A DNA stretch of 64,000 nucleotides from Agarilytica rhodophyticola (GTDB lineage: Bacteria > Pseudomonadota > Gammaproteobacteria > Pseudomonadales > Cellvibrionaceae): NCBI RefSeq assembly GCF_002157225.2, contig NZ_CP020038.1:6344991-6408990 (forward strand), read 5' to 3'. This document shows, piece after piece, positions 45,465 through 55,128 of this stretch; the first letter of the stretch is position 1; every line of letters begins with the position of its first letter. The notes beneath the pieces are model-generated. The model did not search any database. It was given only the letters and a program-made list of their open reading frames with translations, and was not told where the DNA came from. Position numbers and translations under genes: made by a program.

Positions 45465-46073
45465 ATGCCATTACTGCAAATTAACGAAGATCACAGAGAC
45501 GCTCTGCAAGAGATAACCAATGTCGCGATGGGACAGGCGGGGGACAAGCTCGCACGCCTGTTGGATACTTTTGTAGTCTTATCAATACCTCACATCGAAG
45601 TAATGAAGCCATCTGATATTGCTATGGCTTTACACGCGATCGATTCTAATCAGTCGGTATCAGGTGTTTGCCAAGGCTTTATCGGCGGTGGTATAGCAGG
45701 CGAGGCAATGCTTTTATTTAACGATACGAGCTTTGCCGACTTAGCAAAGTTATTAGATTACAAAGAACATCTTGATGAACAAGCCGAACGCGAACTTCTG
45801 ATGGATACCACCAACGTATTGTTTGGCGCTTGCTTACAGGGTATTTCGGAACAAATCGATATGGACTTTAGTTTTGGATCACCTACTGTCTTAGGACAGC
45901 ACCAAAAAGTCTCGGATATATTCGATATGGCTAATACCAAATGGGAGAGTGCTTTGGTTACTGAAATATCCTACGAGTTAGAGGGCTACAATGTAAATTG
46001 TGATCTTCTTATTATCATGACAGCGGACTCTTTAGATCTACTATTTAAAAAGCTTGATTACTTAATTGCATAG
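45465..46073 (+). CDS. CheC-like phosphatase-family protein
   Basis: 202 residues from ATG 45465 (a TTG six codons earlier is possible; neither has a strong ribosome site). CheC/FliY fold with two active-site helices: QEITNVAMGQAGDKLA keeps the ExxN motif, while the second, MDTTNVLFGACLQ, has Asp in place of Glu. CheC proteins dephosphorylate CheY-type regulators or bind partner proteins. Lies 22 bases before a diguanylate cyclase, so it may tie receiver phosphorylation to c-di-GMP output; inferred. Confidence 0.88.
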   Translation: MPLLQINEDHRDALQEITNVAMGQAGDKLARLLDTFVVLSIPHIEVMKPSDIAMALHAIDSNQSVSGVCQGFIGGGIAGEAMLLFNDTSFADLAKLLDYKEHLDEQAERELLMDTTNVLFGACLQGISEQIDMDFSFGSPTVLGQHQKVSDIFDMANTKWESALVTEISYELEGYNVNCDLLIIMTADSLDLLFKKLDYLIA

Positions 46074-46095
46074 GCTCGGTGGACACCATATCTAA

Positions 46096-47058
46096 ATGAC
46101 TAAGGGCAACGATTTTTTAAGCGACTTTCACTGGTTAATGGACGTGCTCCAGCACATAGACGTGGGTTTGGTGATTTTAGATAGTAAGTTTGATATCCAG
46201 CTCTGGAACGCTTTCATGCAAAATCACAGTTCACAGGCTGCCAGCGACATCCTGGGTAAGAATATATTTGAAGCTTTCCCCGAGCTACCAGAGCCTTGGT
46301 TTAGACGCAAAGCACAAACGGTATTTGAGCTCCAGAACCAAGCTTTTACCACTTGGGAACAGCGTCCTTACCTATTTCGCTTTAAGAACTACCGTCCCAT
46401 CACCAGTCTTGCGGAGTTCATGTACCAAAACAGCACAATTATTCCACTAAAAGACACTCGTGGAGAAGTGGATCATATTTGTTTAATTGTCTATGACGTA
46501 ACTGAAGTAGCGGTCAATCGTATTCAAATTCAGAAAGCTAACGAGAAGTTGCGCTACCTTAGCCGCACTGACGGCTTAACCGGCCTTCTTAATCGCAAGA
46601 CATGGGAGAGTGAGCTAGATACAGAATTCGAACGTTTCAAGCGCAATCAACACACAGCATCATTGATTATGTTTGATATTGACCATTTCAAAAAAATTAA
46701 TGATAACTATGGCCATCCAGCTGGGGATGAAGTCATAAGGCAAACCGCGAAAGTACTGCTTGATAATTTGCGAGCTATCGATATTGCAGGTCGCTATGGC
46801 GGCGAAGAGTTTGCCGTAATATTAACGGATACAAATTCCGAAGGTGCGCTGGTTGTCGCTGAAAGGCTTCGTAATGCTATTGGTAACCATACGGTTCACT
46901 ACGAAGACTTCGTTATTGACTACACAATTAGTATTGGAATTTCTGAAATAGGATCTGATATTAACAACAAAACTAACTGGATAGATTGTGCCGACAAAGG
47001 CCTTTATCAGGCCAAAAATAATGGCCGGAATAATTCTGTTGTTTATCGAGAATCTTAA
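46096..47058 (+). CDS. PAS-GGDEF diguanylate cyclase
   Basis: 320 residues: PAS domain at about 10-130 (DVGLVILDSKFDIQLWN), linker helix, and GGDEF domain at about 155-318. Active-site motif RYGGEEF is intact, and an inhibitory I-site RAID lies five residues before it, so it should make c-di-GMP from two GTP with product inhibition. No membrane segment, so cytoplasmic. Co-directional with and close behind the CheC-like gene. Confidence 0.95.
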   Translation: MTKGNDFLSDFHWLMDVLQHIDVGLVILDSKFDIQLWNAFMQNHSSQAASDILGKNIFEAFPELPEPWFRRKAQTVFELQNQAFTTWEQRPYLFRFKNYRPITSLAEFMYQNSTIIPLKDTRGEVDHICLIVYDVTEVAVNRIQIQKANEKLRYLSRTDGLTGLLNRKTWESELDTEFERFKRNQHTASLIMFDIDHFKKINDNYGHPAGDEVIRQTAKVLLDNLRAIDIAGRYGGEEFAVILTDTNSEGALVVAERLRNAIGNHTVHYEDFVIDYTISIGISEIGSDINNKTNWIDCADKGLYQAKNNGRNNSVVYRES

Positions 47059-47073
47059 CCTTCGCCACAAGAA

Positions 47074-47102
47074 TAATAATAACAATCATTTTCATTATTA
47101 TT
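47074..47102. promoter_or_regulatory. Fur-box-like palindromic sequence
   Basis: AAT/ATT-rich interrupted palindrome centred on CAATCATTTTCATT with flanking AATAATAAT and ATTATTATT, resembling a degenerate Fur site. Lies about 95 bases before the chemoreceptor start; TTGACA follows at 47101. AT-rich background makes chance likely. Confidence 0.25.
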
Positions 47103-47193
47103 GACAGATACTGTCTCACCACAAATCAACTACACTTCTTTTATATAACAGACTCCAAAAGAACTATATGTTATCGACAACGGTAAGGCGGTA

Positions 47194-48690
47194 ATGAATC
47201 AATCTGTGTGCTCCAAAATAATTATTCTTTCAGCTATCACTGCTTTAATTGTTGCTGGAGTTGTTTTAAGCCTAAGCTATGCAATGATCGTATCTCAACA
47301 AAACGACAAATTTGAAAAAGATGTACAAGCGCATATTTTATTGATCAACGCATTTCTCTCTGATCCAATATTTACCTATGATTTTCAACAGATACAGCGG
47401 GTCGCAAATGCTATCGTCGATAATTCGTTAGTTATATCTATTGAGATCACTGATCATCGAGGCAAATCTTTGGCAGAAGCTTCAGAGAAATATGACGATC
47501 AACAATCAGATAATACACTTACAAAAAAAATAGAAGTCTTTAAGGATAGTAAAGTTATCGGTACATATACTGTTGTTTTTTCACAAAAAACAATCGATGA
47601 GTTTGTTAATAACTATTCACTTCTTAGTGCTTTATTAGCTTTTTTCATAATCGTTTCTTGCCTGCTTACTGTGTTCCTTTCGATCCAAATCATAGTTAGC
47701 CGACCTTTAAAGAAGATATGTCAAATTTTCGAAGGGAAAGGTAAAAATAACAATAACCTTGATTACAATTTGGAAAATAAAGGAAAGGATGAAATAACAA
47801 AATTAGCGCTTAGTTACAAGCAAGTATTTGAAAAGACAAACACTTTTCTCGCAAAAGCTATACATGAGGCGGAAAATATTTTTAAAGATGCTTCGGCAAT
47901 ATCAAATTTTGCCAATACAGCTATCAATTCAAACTGCCTACAACAGAGTCAAATTAAGGATATCGAAAATACCATCCTTAGTTTTACACAGCTAAACGAT
48001 GATGTTGTAGCCTCATCCAACGAAACTACCGCGAAAACAACCTGCATAGATAGCTTACTAAAAGAAAGTATCAATGTTGCAAATACATCCACGGTTATAA
48101 TAAAACGATTAAACAATAATATCGAAACAACTGCAGAAAAAATCCAAACATTAAAAAATAATAGCGAAAATATTGGTTCTGTACTCGAAGTAGTTAGAAA
48201 AATTGCAGACCAAACTAATTTATTAGCTTTGAATGCTGCAATTGAAGCAGCTCGTGCTGGGGAGCAAGGCCGTGGTTTTGCTGTGGTGGCTGATGAAGTA
48301 AGAAACCTAGCAACAAAAACTCAAAACTCTACTACGGAAATAGAAACAATAATTACGCAATTAATCACCGCTGCTGACGAAGCAGCCGATACAATGACAA
48401 TAAGTATTAACTCAGCAAAAGAAACAAGTGATATCAGTATACAAATAGAAAAAAAACTAGAAAACGCTCATATGAATATTTCAAAAATTCGTGAGGATAG
48501 TAATAAAATTGAAAAACTTTCAGCAGAGCAATGCAATATAGCCAATAAAATAGGCGATGCAATAATAACTTTGTATTCGTTATTAGAAAAGGTATCAGAA
48601 AATGGTACTTTAGTTGATAAAAATTCTAAAAAATTAGCTGATGGAAGTCACAAATTAAAAAATCAAATAGAAAATTTCATTGCTGGCTAA
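47194..48690 (+). CDS. Methyl-accepting chemotaxis protein
   Basis: 498 residues: membrane helix at about 9-32, a small periplasmic sensor at about 33-145, second helix at about 148-172, HAMP-like region at about 172-225 ([16 protein letters not shown]) and the conserved cytoplasmic hairpin near 331-376 ([20 protein letters not shown] then [17 protein letters not shown]). Signals to CheA/CheW; ligand unknown. Markedly more AT-rich and Lys/Asn-rich than the genes to its left. Confidence 0.95.
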   Translation: MNQSVCSKIIILSAITALIVAGVVLSLSYAMIVSQQNDKFEKDVQAHILLINAFLSDPIFTYDFQQIQRVANAIVDNSLVISIEITDHRGKSLAEASEKYDDQQSDNTLTKKIEVFKDSKVIGTYTVVFSQKTIDEFVNNYSLLSALLAFFIIVSCLLTVFLSIQIIVSRPLKKICQIFEGKGKNNNNLDYNLENKGKDEITKLALSYKQVFEKTNTFLAKAIHEAENIFKDASAISNFANTAINSNCLQQSQIKDIENTILSFTQLNDDVVASSNETTAKTTCIDSLLKESINVANTSTVIIKRLNNNIETTAEKIQTLKNNSENIGSVLEVVRKIADQTNLLALNAAIEAARAGEQGRGFAVVADEVRNLATKTQNSTTEIETIITQLITAADEAADTMTISINSAKETSDISIQIEKKLENAHMNISKIREDSNKIEKLSAEQCNIANKIGDAIITLYSLLEKVSENGTLVDKNSKKLADGSHKLKNQIENFIAG

Positions 48691-49281
48691 TATGTTTAAT
48701 TCTAATGTGACTTAGTTCTTATATTTGCAACGACAATTAAAAACTGCTAGGCTTTTAGTTGTAAGAAATATCTATTTATTAAAAAAAAATATTCCTCAAT
48801 ATTATTTTTTCTAAAAATATTATTTACAGCACAAAAACATCAAAAAATACTAGCGTGGCAATTAAAACGCCTTATCTAGTAACCACTTCTCTAAATTAAT
48901 GATTAATGTGACTCAATACTTTATTACAAGTGACATTTGCGTTAATTAAAACCTCCAGTAACGATAAGTTGAACGTATGGTTATCCGCATCAACACCAAA
49001 TTGCACTTTCTCTGCTGCTCTTTTGTCGATGCTATCAAGAGAAATTCCTAAACTAAATTACTACTTATTGAAGTAGCTATATTTAATGTTTCTTACCTGT
49101 AAATAAAAACTAGTAAGCCATTATTCGCTTACAAATAGGTAATGAAGAGTTTTTTAGCAAACAGGGCAATTTTCCCTCAGCAAACATTGCGTACAGTTTT
49201 TGCCCTATTTCAACACCACCCACAACACTATCGACTATTCACTTTTCATAAGAAAAGTTCACATGTAATCAGAGGAGTACA
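48691..49281. other. AT-rich intergenic region before the CBM2 fusion gene
   Basis: About 590 bases with no credible gene. It must carry the promoter and control sites of the large CBM2-PQQ-cytochrome gene; its ribosome site GAGGAG lies six bases before the ATG. No clear -35/-10 pair or operator could be assigned. Confidence 0.5.
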
Positions 49282-52200
49282 ATGGTGAAAAAATATGTCG
49301 CCCATAGTCTGCTACTAGCTGCCGGCATTTGCGTTACGCCGCTCAGCACTTTAGCTGCAAACTGTGAATACATTATTGAGAGAGAATGGGGCTCAGGGTT
49401 CACAGCCTCAGTACGTATAACAAATGATGGTAGTTCCCCCATTGAAGACTGGTCTGTCAGCTGGGAATACAGCGACGGCACAGTCAACACGGGAACATGG
49501 AACGCCAACATAACGGGAAGTAACCCCTTCACAGCAACACCACTCTCCTGGAATAGAGTGATTGCAGCTGGGGAATCCGTTGAATTTGGCATGCAGGGCC
49601 AAAAAGGCACAACTGGTGTAAACGCTGCTGTCCCTTCCGTTAACGGCGAGGTTTGCTCATCAGCTCCTTCAACAAATAGCGCCCCAAGAATAGCGGTTAA
49701 TGCTCCAACAACAAGCGGTGTTGTCCCTCTTGAGGTAAGTTTTGATGCCAGTAAGTCTGACGATGCAGACAACGACCCACTAACGTATAGCTGGGACTTC
49801 GGCGACGGCAATACAGGAAGCGGCGCTACTTTAAAACACACATATAACCAAGCAGGCTCTTATACTGCTAGATTGACCGTTAGTGATGGACAAGAAACAT
49901 CCACTCAAACTGTGGCAATCAGTGTTTCAGGACAAAGTTCAAACCCATCTCAAGCAGTAGCAGTAGAACTTAAGCGAGTTTTCCCTAACCTCACTTTCGT
50001 TCAACCGCTGGGCTTTTATCAAGCACCAGGGGATAACTCTCGTTGGTACGTTCTTGAAAAAGCAGGAAGAATACTTTGGATAGATGCGAACGATAACAAT
50101 ACATCTGTCGCTAACACCTACCTTGATTATCGCTCACAAATTAATGATGCAGTTGAAGGTGGTGTCTTGGGTCTTGCCTTCCACCCCAACTATCAAAATA
50201 ACCGCGAAGTTTTTGTTTCCTACACAGCACCCAGTGCCACTAGCCCTGCTGGAATAGACATGAAATCTGTTATTTCACGTTTCGTTGAAAATAACAGCGG
50301 TGACGCACTCGTTCCTTCATCTGAAGAACAACTGCTAAACGTAGATCAACCTTTCCAAAACCACAATGGCGGCCACATTGGCTTTGGCCCTGATGGTTAT
50401 CTATATATTGCTATAGGTGATGGTGGTTCAGCTAACGATCCAGAGCGCAATGGCCAAGATAAAAATACTCTCTTAGGCTCGATGCTGCGTATAGATGTTA
50501 ACAGTGGCTCACCTTACAGCATCCCTTCTGACAACCCTTTTGCTAATGGCGGAGGAAAACCAGAAATCTACGCCTACGGCCTGCGCAACCCCTGGCGCTG
50601 GAGCTTTGATGCGGAAAACGGATCATTATGGGCGGCCGATGTTGGACAAGACGCTTATGAAGAGGTCAACATCATCGTAAACGGCGGCAACTATGGCTGG
50701 CGCTGTATGGAAGGAACAGCAACGACCACAAATAGTTGTGCCGATCCAAATGCCAATTTCATTGACTCCATTGGCGGTTACGACCATACCGAAGGTGATT
50801 CCATCACTGGTGGCTACGTTTACCGTGGCGCAATTCAAAGTTTGCGAGGTAAATATGTTTTCGCAGACCTCCTAAGAGGCCAGGTATGGACGCTGAGCGA
50901 AAATACTCAAGGTGCATACGACCGCGATCTATTAATAGACTCTGGTCGCACTATCGCCGCTTTTGGTCAATCAAACAGTAATGAGTTATACGCTGTTGAT
51001 ATTCGTAACGGTGGCATATATGAATTTGTTGCATCAACAGTCACACCACCTAACACGGCACCAACAGCATCTGCTAGTGCAGATCAAACTTCTGGCGAAG
51101 CGCCACTGACAATCAACTTCGATGGCTCAGCCTCAACTGATCCTGAGAATGATACTCTTACATACTCTTGGGATTTTGGTGACAACACCACAGGCACCGG
51201 AGTTACGGCAAATCACATATACACTGCAGCGGGTAACTATACAGCGACACTAACAGTTAACGATGGCGAGCTTAGTGATACGGATACAGTCCAAATTACA
51301 ATTAATGCTCCAACACCAACACCCACGCCTACGCCAACACCTGGTAGCGATGTTAGTTGTGAATTCATCGTTGAAAACCAATGGAACAATGGTTTCGTTG
51401 CTTCTATCGAAATTACCAATAATGGCACACGCGATGTGGATGGTTGGCAAGTAAACTGGGCGTACAGTGATGGTTCAGCAAACACCAATACTTGGAATGC
51501 AGAAGTTTCTGGTAACAACCCTTATAGTGCCAATAACTTACCTTGGAACAGAGTCGTTAAACCAGGTGAGTCAGTTAAATTCGGCATGCAAGGAACCAAG
51601 GGCGTAAACAATGCACCTTTAGTTATCCCAGAAGTAACGGGAGATGTATGTAGTGGCAGTGGTAATCCAGCACCAACCCCGACTCCTACGGCAACTCCAA
51701 CTGCAACACCTACGCCTACTCCAACTCCAACGGCAACCCCGACTCCAACAGCTACGCCTACGGCAACTCCAACGCCTACAGCGACCCCAGCACCTACGGC
51801 AACCCCAACACCTACTCCTGCACCTCAGACTGGCGCTCAAATTTATGCCGCGCAATGTACACAATGTCATGGACCTGGTGGTAATGGTTTCCCAATTTCA
51901 GTGCCATTGAATGATCCAGATAACATGCGCTTTATTCAAAATGGTAATGTTGCTCAGATGACCACTTATATCGAGCAAAATATGCCTGCTGGAAATGCCG
52001 CCGCATGTGATGCCACGTGTGCATCAACTGTTGCTCAATATATTGCCTCTACTTTCTGGGTAACTGATCCAAATCCAAACCCAACTACAGAGACTCCAGG
52101 GCCAAGACAACTCAACCTGTTAACACGTTATGAGTTCAGCAATACTATTGAAGACTTACTAGGTATTTCAGCAAATGCAATTACGGAAAATTTCCCTGTT

Positions 52201-53592
52201 GAATCATCTATCAATGGATTCGATAACAATGCGCAATTTAACGTAGTATCGGATAGACACGTGGATGAATATATTGCTGCAGCCGAAATTTTGGCTGATC
52301 GTGCTATTGCAGAAAATAAATCAGGTTTACTTCTCTGCACCGATGAAACAGATGCCTGCGCAAATGAGTTTATCGAAAGCTTTGGTAAGAAAGCATTTAG
52401 ACGCCCGCTAACAAGCGCTGAACAAAGCTCTTATCAAGCATTGTTTACCTCTGAAACTGTATTCGATGATGGTTTACGCCTTGTCATCCGCGCAATGCTT
52501 AGCTCACCTCGCTTCTTATATAAATCTGAGATGGGTGTGGCCGAAGGCAGTAACTTCCGTTTAACCCCTCATGAGACTGCAACACTATTGTCTTACATGT
52601 TCTGGGGAACAACGCCTGATGCAACTCTTTTGGCTGCCGCTGATAACGATGCGTTACAAACATCTGCTCAATTGAAAACTCAGGCACAACGTTTACTTGC
52701 TAACAACCGTGCACGTAGACATATGGCCCACTTTGCAGAACAATGGTTAGGTGCAGCACCAAGTGATATTGGCGTTAAAGACCCAGCGGTTTATCCAAAC
52801 TTTACCAATGAAATTCGCTCTGCAATGACGGAAGAACTCAATGCCTTCTTCAATCACGTATTGTTTGATTCTTCTAAGAAAATCCAAGAGCTATTTAACG
52901 CAGACTACGTTTTCGTAAATACGGCACTTGCGAATTACTACGGCTTAAATGGTGTTTCATCAAACACTATGCAAAAGACAACAGATACTACGGGCAATCG
53001 TGGTGGCATACTGACACTTGGTGCAGTTATGGCTGCTCATGGACATTCCAACGAAACAGCTCCAGTACCTCGAGGTAAATTCTTACGTCGCCGAGTCATG
53101 TGTCAAGACTTACCTGATCCACCCATTGAAATTGATACCAGCTTCCCAGATCCAGATCCAAACCTCACAACACGTGAACGTTTCGAACTGCGAACTGCTG
53201 ATGCAGAATGTCAAAACTGTCATAAGTTCCTCAACGGTTCAGGCTTTGGCTTTGAAGCATTTGATGGCGCAGGTGCATTCCGCACAACCGATAATGGCAA
53301 ACAGGTTAACGTTACAGCCAATCTTATCGGCCTGGAAAGCTTACTCGATACCGATAGCACTCCTTACACAGGTGCGAGAGCACAACAAGATATCCTAGTA
53401 AATAGTGATGGCGTTAAAGCATGTTTAGCACGTCAGTTCTACCGCTTTACTCGCGGTTATGCAGATACTGACCTTGATACAAACACGCTTAATAACCTGA
53501 ATGACATATTTGCTGCTGGCGAATACGACATGCAGGAAATGATGATTGGTGTTACTCAATTATCTACATTCACCCTACGACGTCAGCCATAA
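49282..53592 (+). CDS. Exported CBM2/PKD/PQQ-dehydrogenase/cytochrome c/DUF1592 multidomain redox protein
   Basis: 1436 residues. Order: signal peptide (1-26); CBM2 (27-127); PKD (131-215); soluble-glucose-dehydrogenase/AA12-like PQQ propeller (226-585; GGVLGLAFHPNY, NHNGGHIGFGPDGYLYIAIGDGG, YAYGLRNPWRW, VGQDAYEEVN); PKD (589-676); CBM2 (689-793); Pro/Thr linker (795-850); cytochrome c with CTQCH at 859; DUF1587 (from 940), DUF1592 (from 1030), DUF1588 (from 1239, with second heme site CQNCH at 1310) and DUF1585 to the end. The CBMs should hold it on cellulose, while sugar oxidation feeds electrons to the hemes. It recalls the redox CBM2 proteins Cbp2D/Cbp2E of Cellvibrio japonicus. Probable type II secretion substrate (inference). 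Confidence 0.93.
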   Translation: MVKKYVAHSLLLAAGICVTPLSTLAANCEYIIEREWGSGFTASVRITNDGSSPIEDWSVSWEYSDGTVNTGTWNANITGSNPFTATPLSWNRVIAAGESVEFGMQGQKGTTGVNAAVPSVNGEVCSSAPSTNSAPRIAVNAPTTSGVVPLEVSFDASKSDDADNDPLTYSWDFGDGNTGSGATLKHTYNQAGSYTARLTVSDGQETSTQTVAISVSGQSSNPSQAVAVELKRVFPNLTFVQPLGFYQAPGDNSRWYVLEKAGRILWIDANDNNTSVANTYLDYRSQINDAVEGGVLGLAFHPNYQNNREVFVSYTAPSATSPAGIDMKSVISRFVENNSGDALVPSSEEQLLNVDQPFQNHNGGHIGFGPDGYLYIAIGDGGSANDPERNGQDKNTLLGSMLRIDVNSGSPYSIPSDNPFANGGGKPEIYAYGLRNPWRWSFDAENGSLWAADVGQDAYEEVNIIVNGGNYGWRCMEGTATTTNSCADPNANFIDSIGGYDHTEGDSITGGYVYRGAIQSLRGKYVFADLLRGQVWTLSENTQGAYDRDLLIDSGRTIAAFGQSNSNELYAVDIRNGGIYEFVASTVTPPNTAPTASASADQTSGEAPLTINFDGSASTDPENDTLTYSWDFGDNTTGTGVTANHIYTAAGNYTATLTVNDGELSDTDTVQITINAPTPTPTPTPTPGSDVSCEFIVENQWNNGFVASIEITNNGTRDVDGWQVNWAYSDGSANTNTWNAEVSGNNPYSANNLPWNRVVKPGESVKFGMQGTKGVNNAPLVIPEVTGDVCSGSGNPAPTPTPTATPTATPTPTPTPTATPTPTATPTATPTPTATPAPTATPTPTPAPQTGAQIYAAQCTQCHGPGGNGFPISVPLNDPDNMRFIQNGNVAQMTTYIEQNMPAGNAAACDATCASTVAQYIASTFWVTDPNPNPTTETPGPRQLNLLTRYEFSNTIEDLLGISANAITENFPVESSINGFDNNAQFNVVSDRHVDEYIAAAEILADRAIAENKSGLLLCTDETDACANEFIESFGKKAFRRPLTSAEQSSYQALFTSETVFDDGLRLVIRAMLSSPRFLYKSEMGVAEGSNFRLTPHETATLLSYMFWGTTPDATLLAAADNDALQTSAQLKTQAQRLLANNRARRHMAHFAEQWLGAAPSDIGVKDPAVYPNFTNEIRSAMTEELNAFFNHVLFDSSKKIQELFNADYVFVNTALANYYGLNGVSSNTMQKTTDTTGNRGGILTLGAVMAAHGHSNETAPVPRGKFLRRRVMCQDLPDPPIEIDTSFPDPDPNLTTRERFELRTADAECQNCHKFLNGSGFGFEAFDGAGAFRTTDNGKQVNVTANLIGLESLLDTDSTPYTGARAQQDILVNSDGVKACLARQFYRFTRGYADTDLDTNTLNNLNDIFAAGEYDMQEMMIGVTQLSTFTLRRQP

Positions 53593-53602
53593 GGAGCTAA
53601 AA

Positions 53603-54886
53603 ATGAAAAACCAAAGTAGACGCCAGTTTATTAAAAAGCTCTCTGGCGCAGCAATAGCAGCACCAATGTTAAACCTGTCTTGGGCGAAATCAGTATTTGC
53701 TGCTGATGCAGCCAAAAAAGTAGTGTTTATGTACATGCCTGACGGCTGTATTCCTACTAGGTTTCATCCAAGCCAAACGGGAACGTCTTTTACTTTGCCA
53801 GACCAGACTTCCGAGCTTGAATCTGTCAGACAACATTGTGTTTTCCCTCGTGGATTAACAATGTATGAAGGTGGTTCTACCCATGAAGGCGGCGCAGCAA
53901 AGGTATTGACAGGTAATAATAATCAGTCTATTGATTACTTCCTTTCGCAGGAGCTTGGCGGGGCAACACCATTTAGAGGTATTAACCTTGGTGTCGCTAC
54001 AAATTTTCAGTCGGGAAGCGATAAACTAACAAGCTACCGAACAGGAAACATTGCTATAAGCCCTAACGATAATCCAATTAATGCCTTTGAAACTATTTTT
54101 GCAGGCAATACTGGCGGTGGTGGTCAAACAACTGCGCAGAGAAGAACGCAAAGTATCTTAGATACTAATAAAGATGATCTGCAACGCCTACGCAATTTAC
54201 TCGGTGCAGCTGAGAAAGCAAAACTAGACGAACATGCTCAAGCTATTTCCGAAGTTGAAGCTCGTTTAGCAGCAGCCAGCGGAGGAGCATGTAACACTGG
54301 AGGATTTAACACTGGTGGTTTCTCAGTACCAAATCCAGACTACGGTTATCCAAAACAGATTCACCTAGACTCTAACTTTGAAACCGTCGCTAAATTGCAA
54401 ATGGATATTATTGTACGAGCGCTATCGTGTGGTATGACTCGTGTTGCTAGCTTGTCATTTTCTCATGCGGTAAGTCCGCTACGAGTAGAAGGCTTAAGCT
54501 CAAGTAACCATGACTCATCCCATTATGGAACTAGTACCAGTAATGCGGCGAATGTATTTAGCCAATATAAACGTTTCTACGTCCGTCAACTTAAATATCT
54601 TATCGAAGCTCTGTTAAATGAAACGGACACTGATGGCAATACGATGTTGCGTAATACATTAATTGTTTTTTACTCCGAGCTAGGTGATGGCAATAGACAT
54701 GACCACAAAGATATGCCTTTCATATTAGCGGGTAACGCTGGAGGTAACTTAGTTACTGGCCGCGCACTGGATTATAATGGTGACGCTCACTCCAAGTTAC
54801 TGGTTTCTATTGCTAACATGATGGATGTAAATATTAACAGTTTTGGTTATACCGGCCATGGCTTGGGTGGTTTAGCAAATTTATAA
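53603..54886 (+). CDS. Tat-exported DUF1552 protein
   Basis: 427 residues from ATG 53603 with AAGGAG six bases upstream; it starts 10 bases after the fusion gene, so the two form one operon. N-terminal twin-arginine signal SRRQFIKKL followed by AAIAAPMLNLSWA. The rest matches DUF1552 (VVFMYMPDGCIPTRFHP, RGLTMYEGGSTHEGGAA, HDSSHYG, FYSELGDGNRHDHKDMPF). DUF1552 genes commonly accompany DUF1592-type cytochrome proteins; no reaction is established. Export through Tat implies folding, perhaps with a cofactor, in the cytoplasm. Confidence 0.92.
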   Translation: MKNQSRRQFIKKLSGAAIAAPMLNLSWAKSVFAADAAKKVVFMYMPDGCIPTRFHPSQTGTSFTLPDQTSELESVRQHCVFPRGLTMYEGGSTHEGGAAKVLTGNNNQSIDYFLSQELGGATPFRGINLGVATNFQSGSDKLTSYRTGNIAISPNDNPINAFETIFAGNTGGGGQTTAQRRTQSILDTNKDDLQRLRNLLGAAEKAKLDEHAQAISEVEARLAAASGGACNTGGFNTGGFSVPNPDYGYPKQIHLDSNFETVAKLQMDIIVRALSCGMTRVASLSFSHAVSPLRVEGLSSSNHDSSHYGTSTSNAANVFSQYKRFYVRQLKYLIEALLNETDTDGNTMLRNTLIVFYSELGDGNRHDHKDMPFILAGNAGGNLVTGRALDYNGDAHSKLLVSIANMMDVNINSFGYTGHGLGGLANL

Positions 54887-54934
54887 TTTGTTGACCATAA
54901 AGTAATTTTTATTAACTAGTAAGTTAATAATTTT

Positions 54935-54972
54935 AAAGGCTAGAACTTTGACAAAAGTTCTAGCCTTTTTTT
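54935..54972 (+). terminator. Rho-independent terminator after the DUF1552 gene
   Basis: Perfect 15-base-pair stem (54935-54949 with 54954-54968) around loop GACA, running into a T-rich tail, 48 bases after the stop. Ends the fusion-DUF1552 operon. Confidence 0.93.
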
Positions 54973-55128
54973 ATTTCTAAAAAAAATAAAAGAAACAGAA
55001 CAATTTAAATGCCAACAACAATTTAATTTTCTTTTTTTCAGAAAAACTACATTTAATATTAATAATTCCAACGCATAATCCCATCTCTTTTTTATCCAGT
55101 CATTCTTACCCTAATGTGGAGAATATAA

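Noticed and set aside
49269-49841. 190-codon minus-strand frame over the CBM2/PKD start
   Set aside because: Opposite strand of a clearly coding, domain-rich region; no start signal.
51665-51830. Short tandem repeats that could suggest a CRISPR array or minisatellite
   Set aside because: They code the Pro/Thr linker of the fusion protein in frame; there is no repeat-spacer structure.
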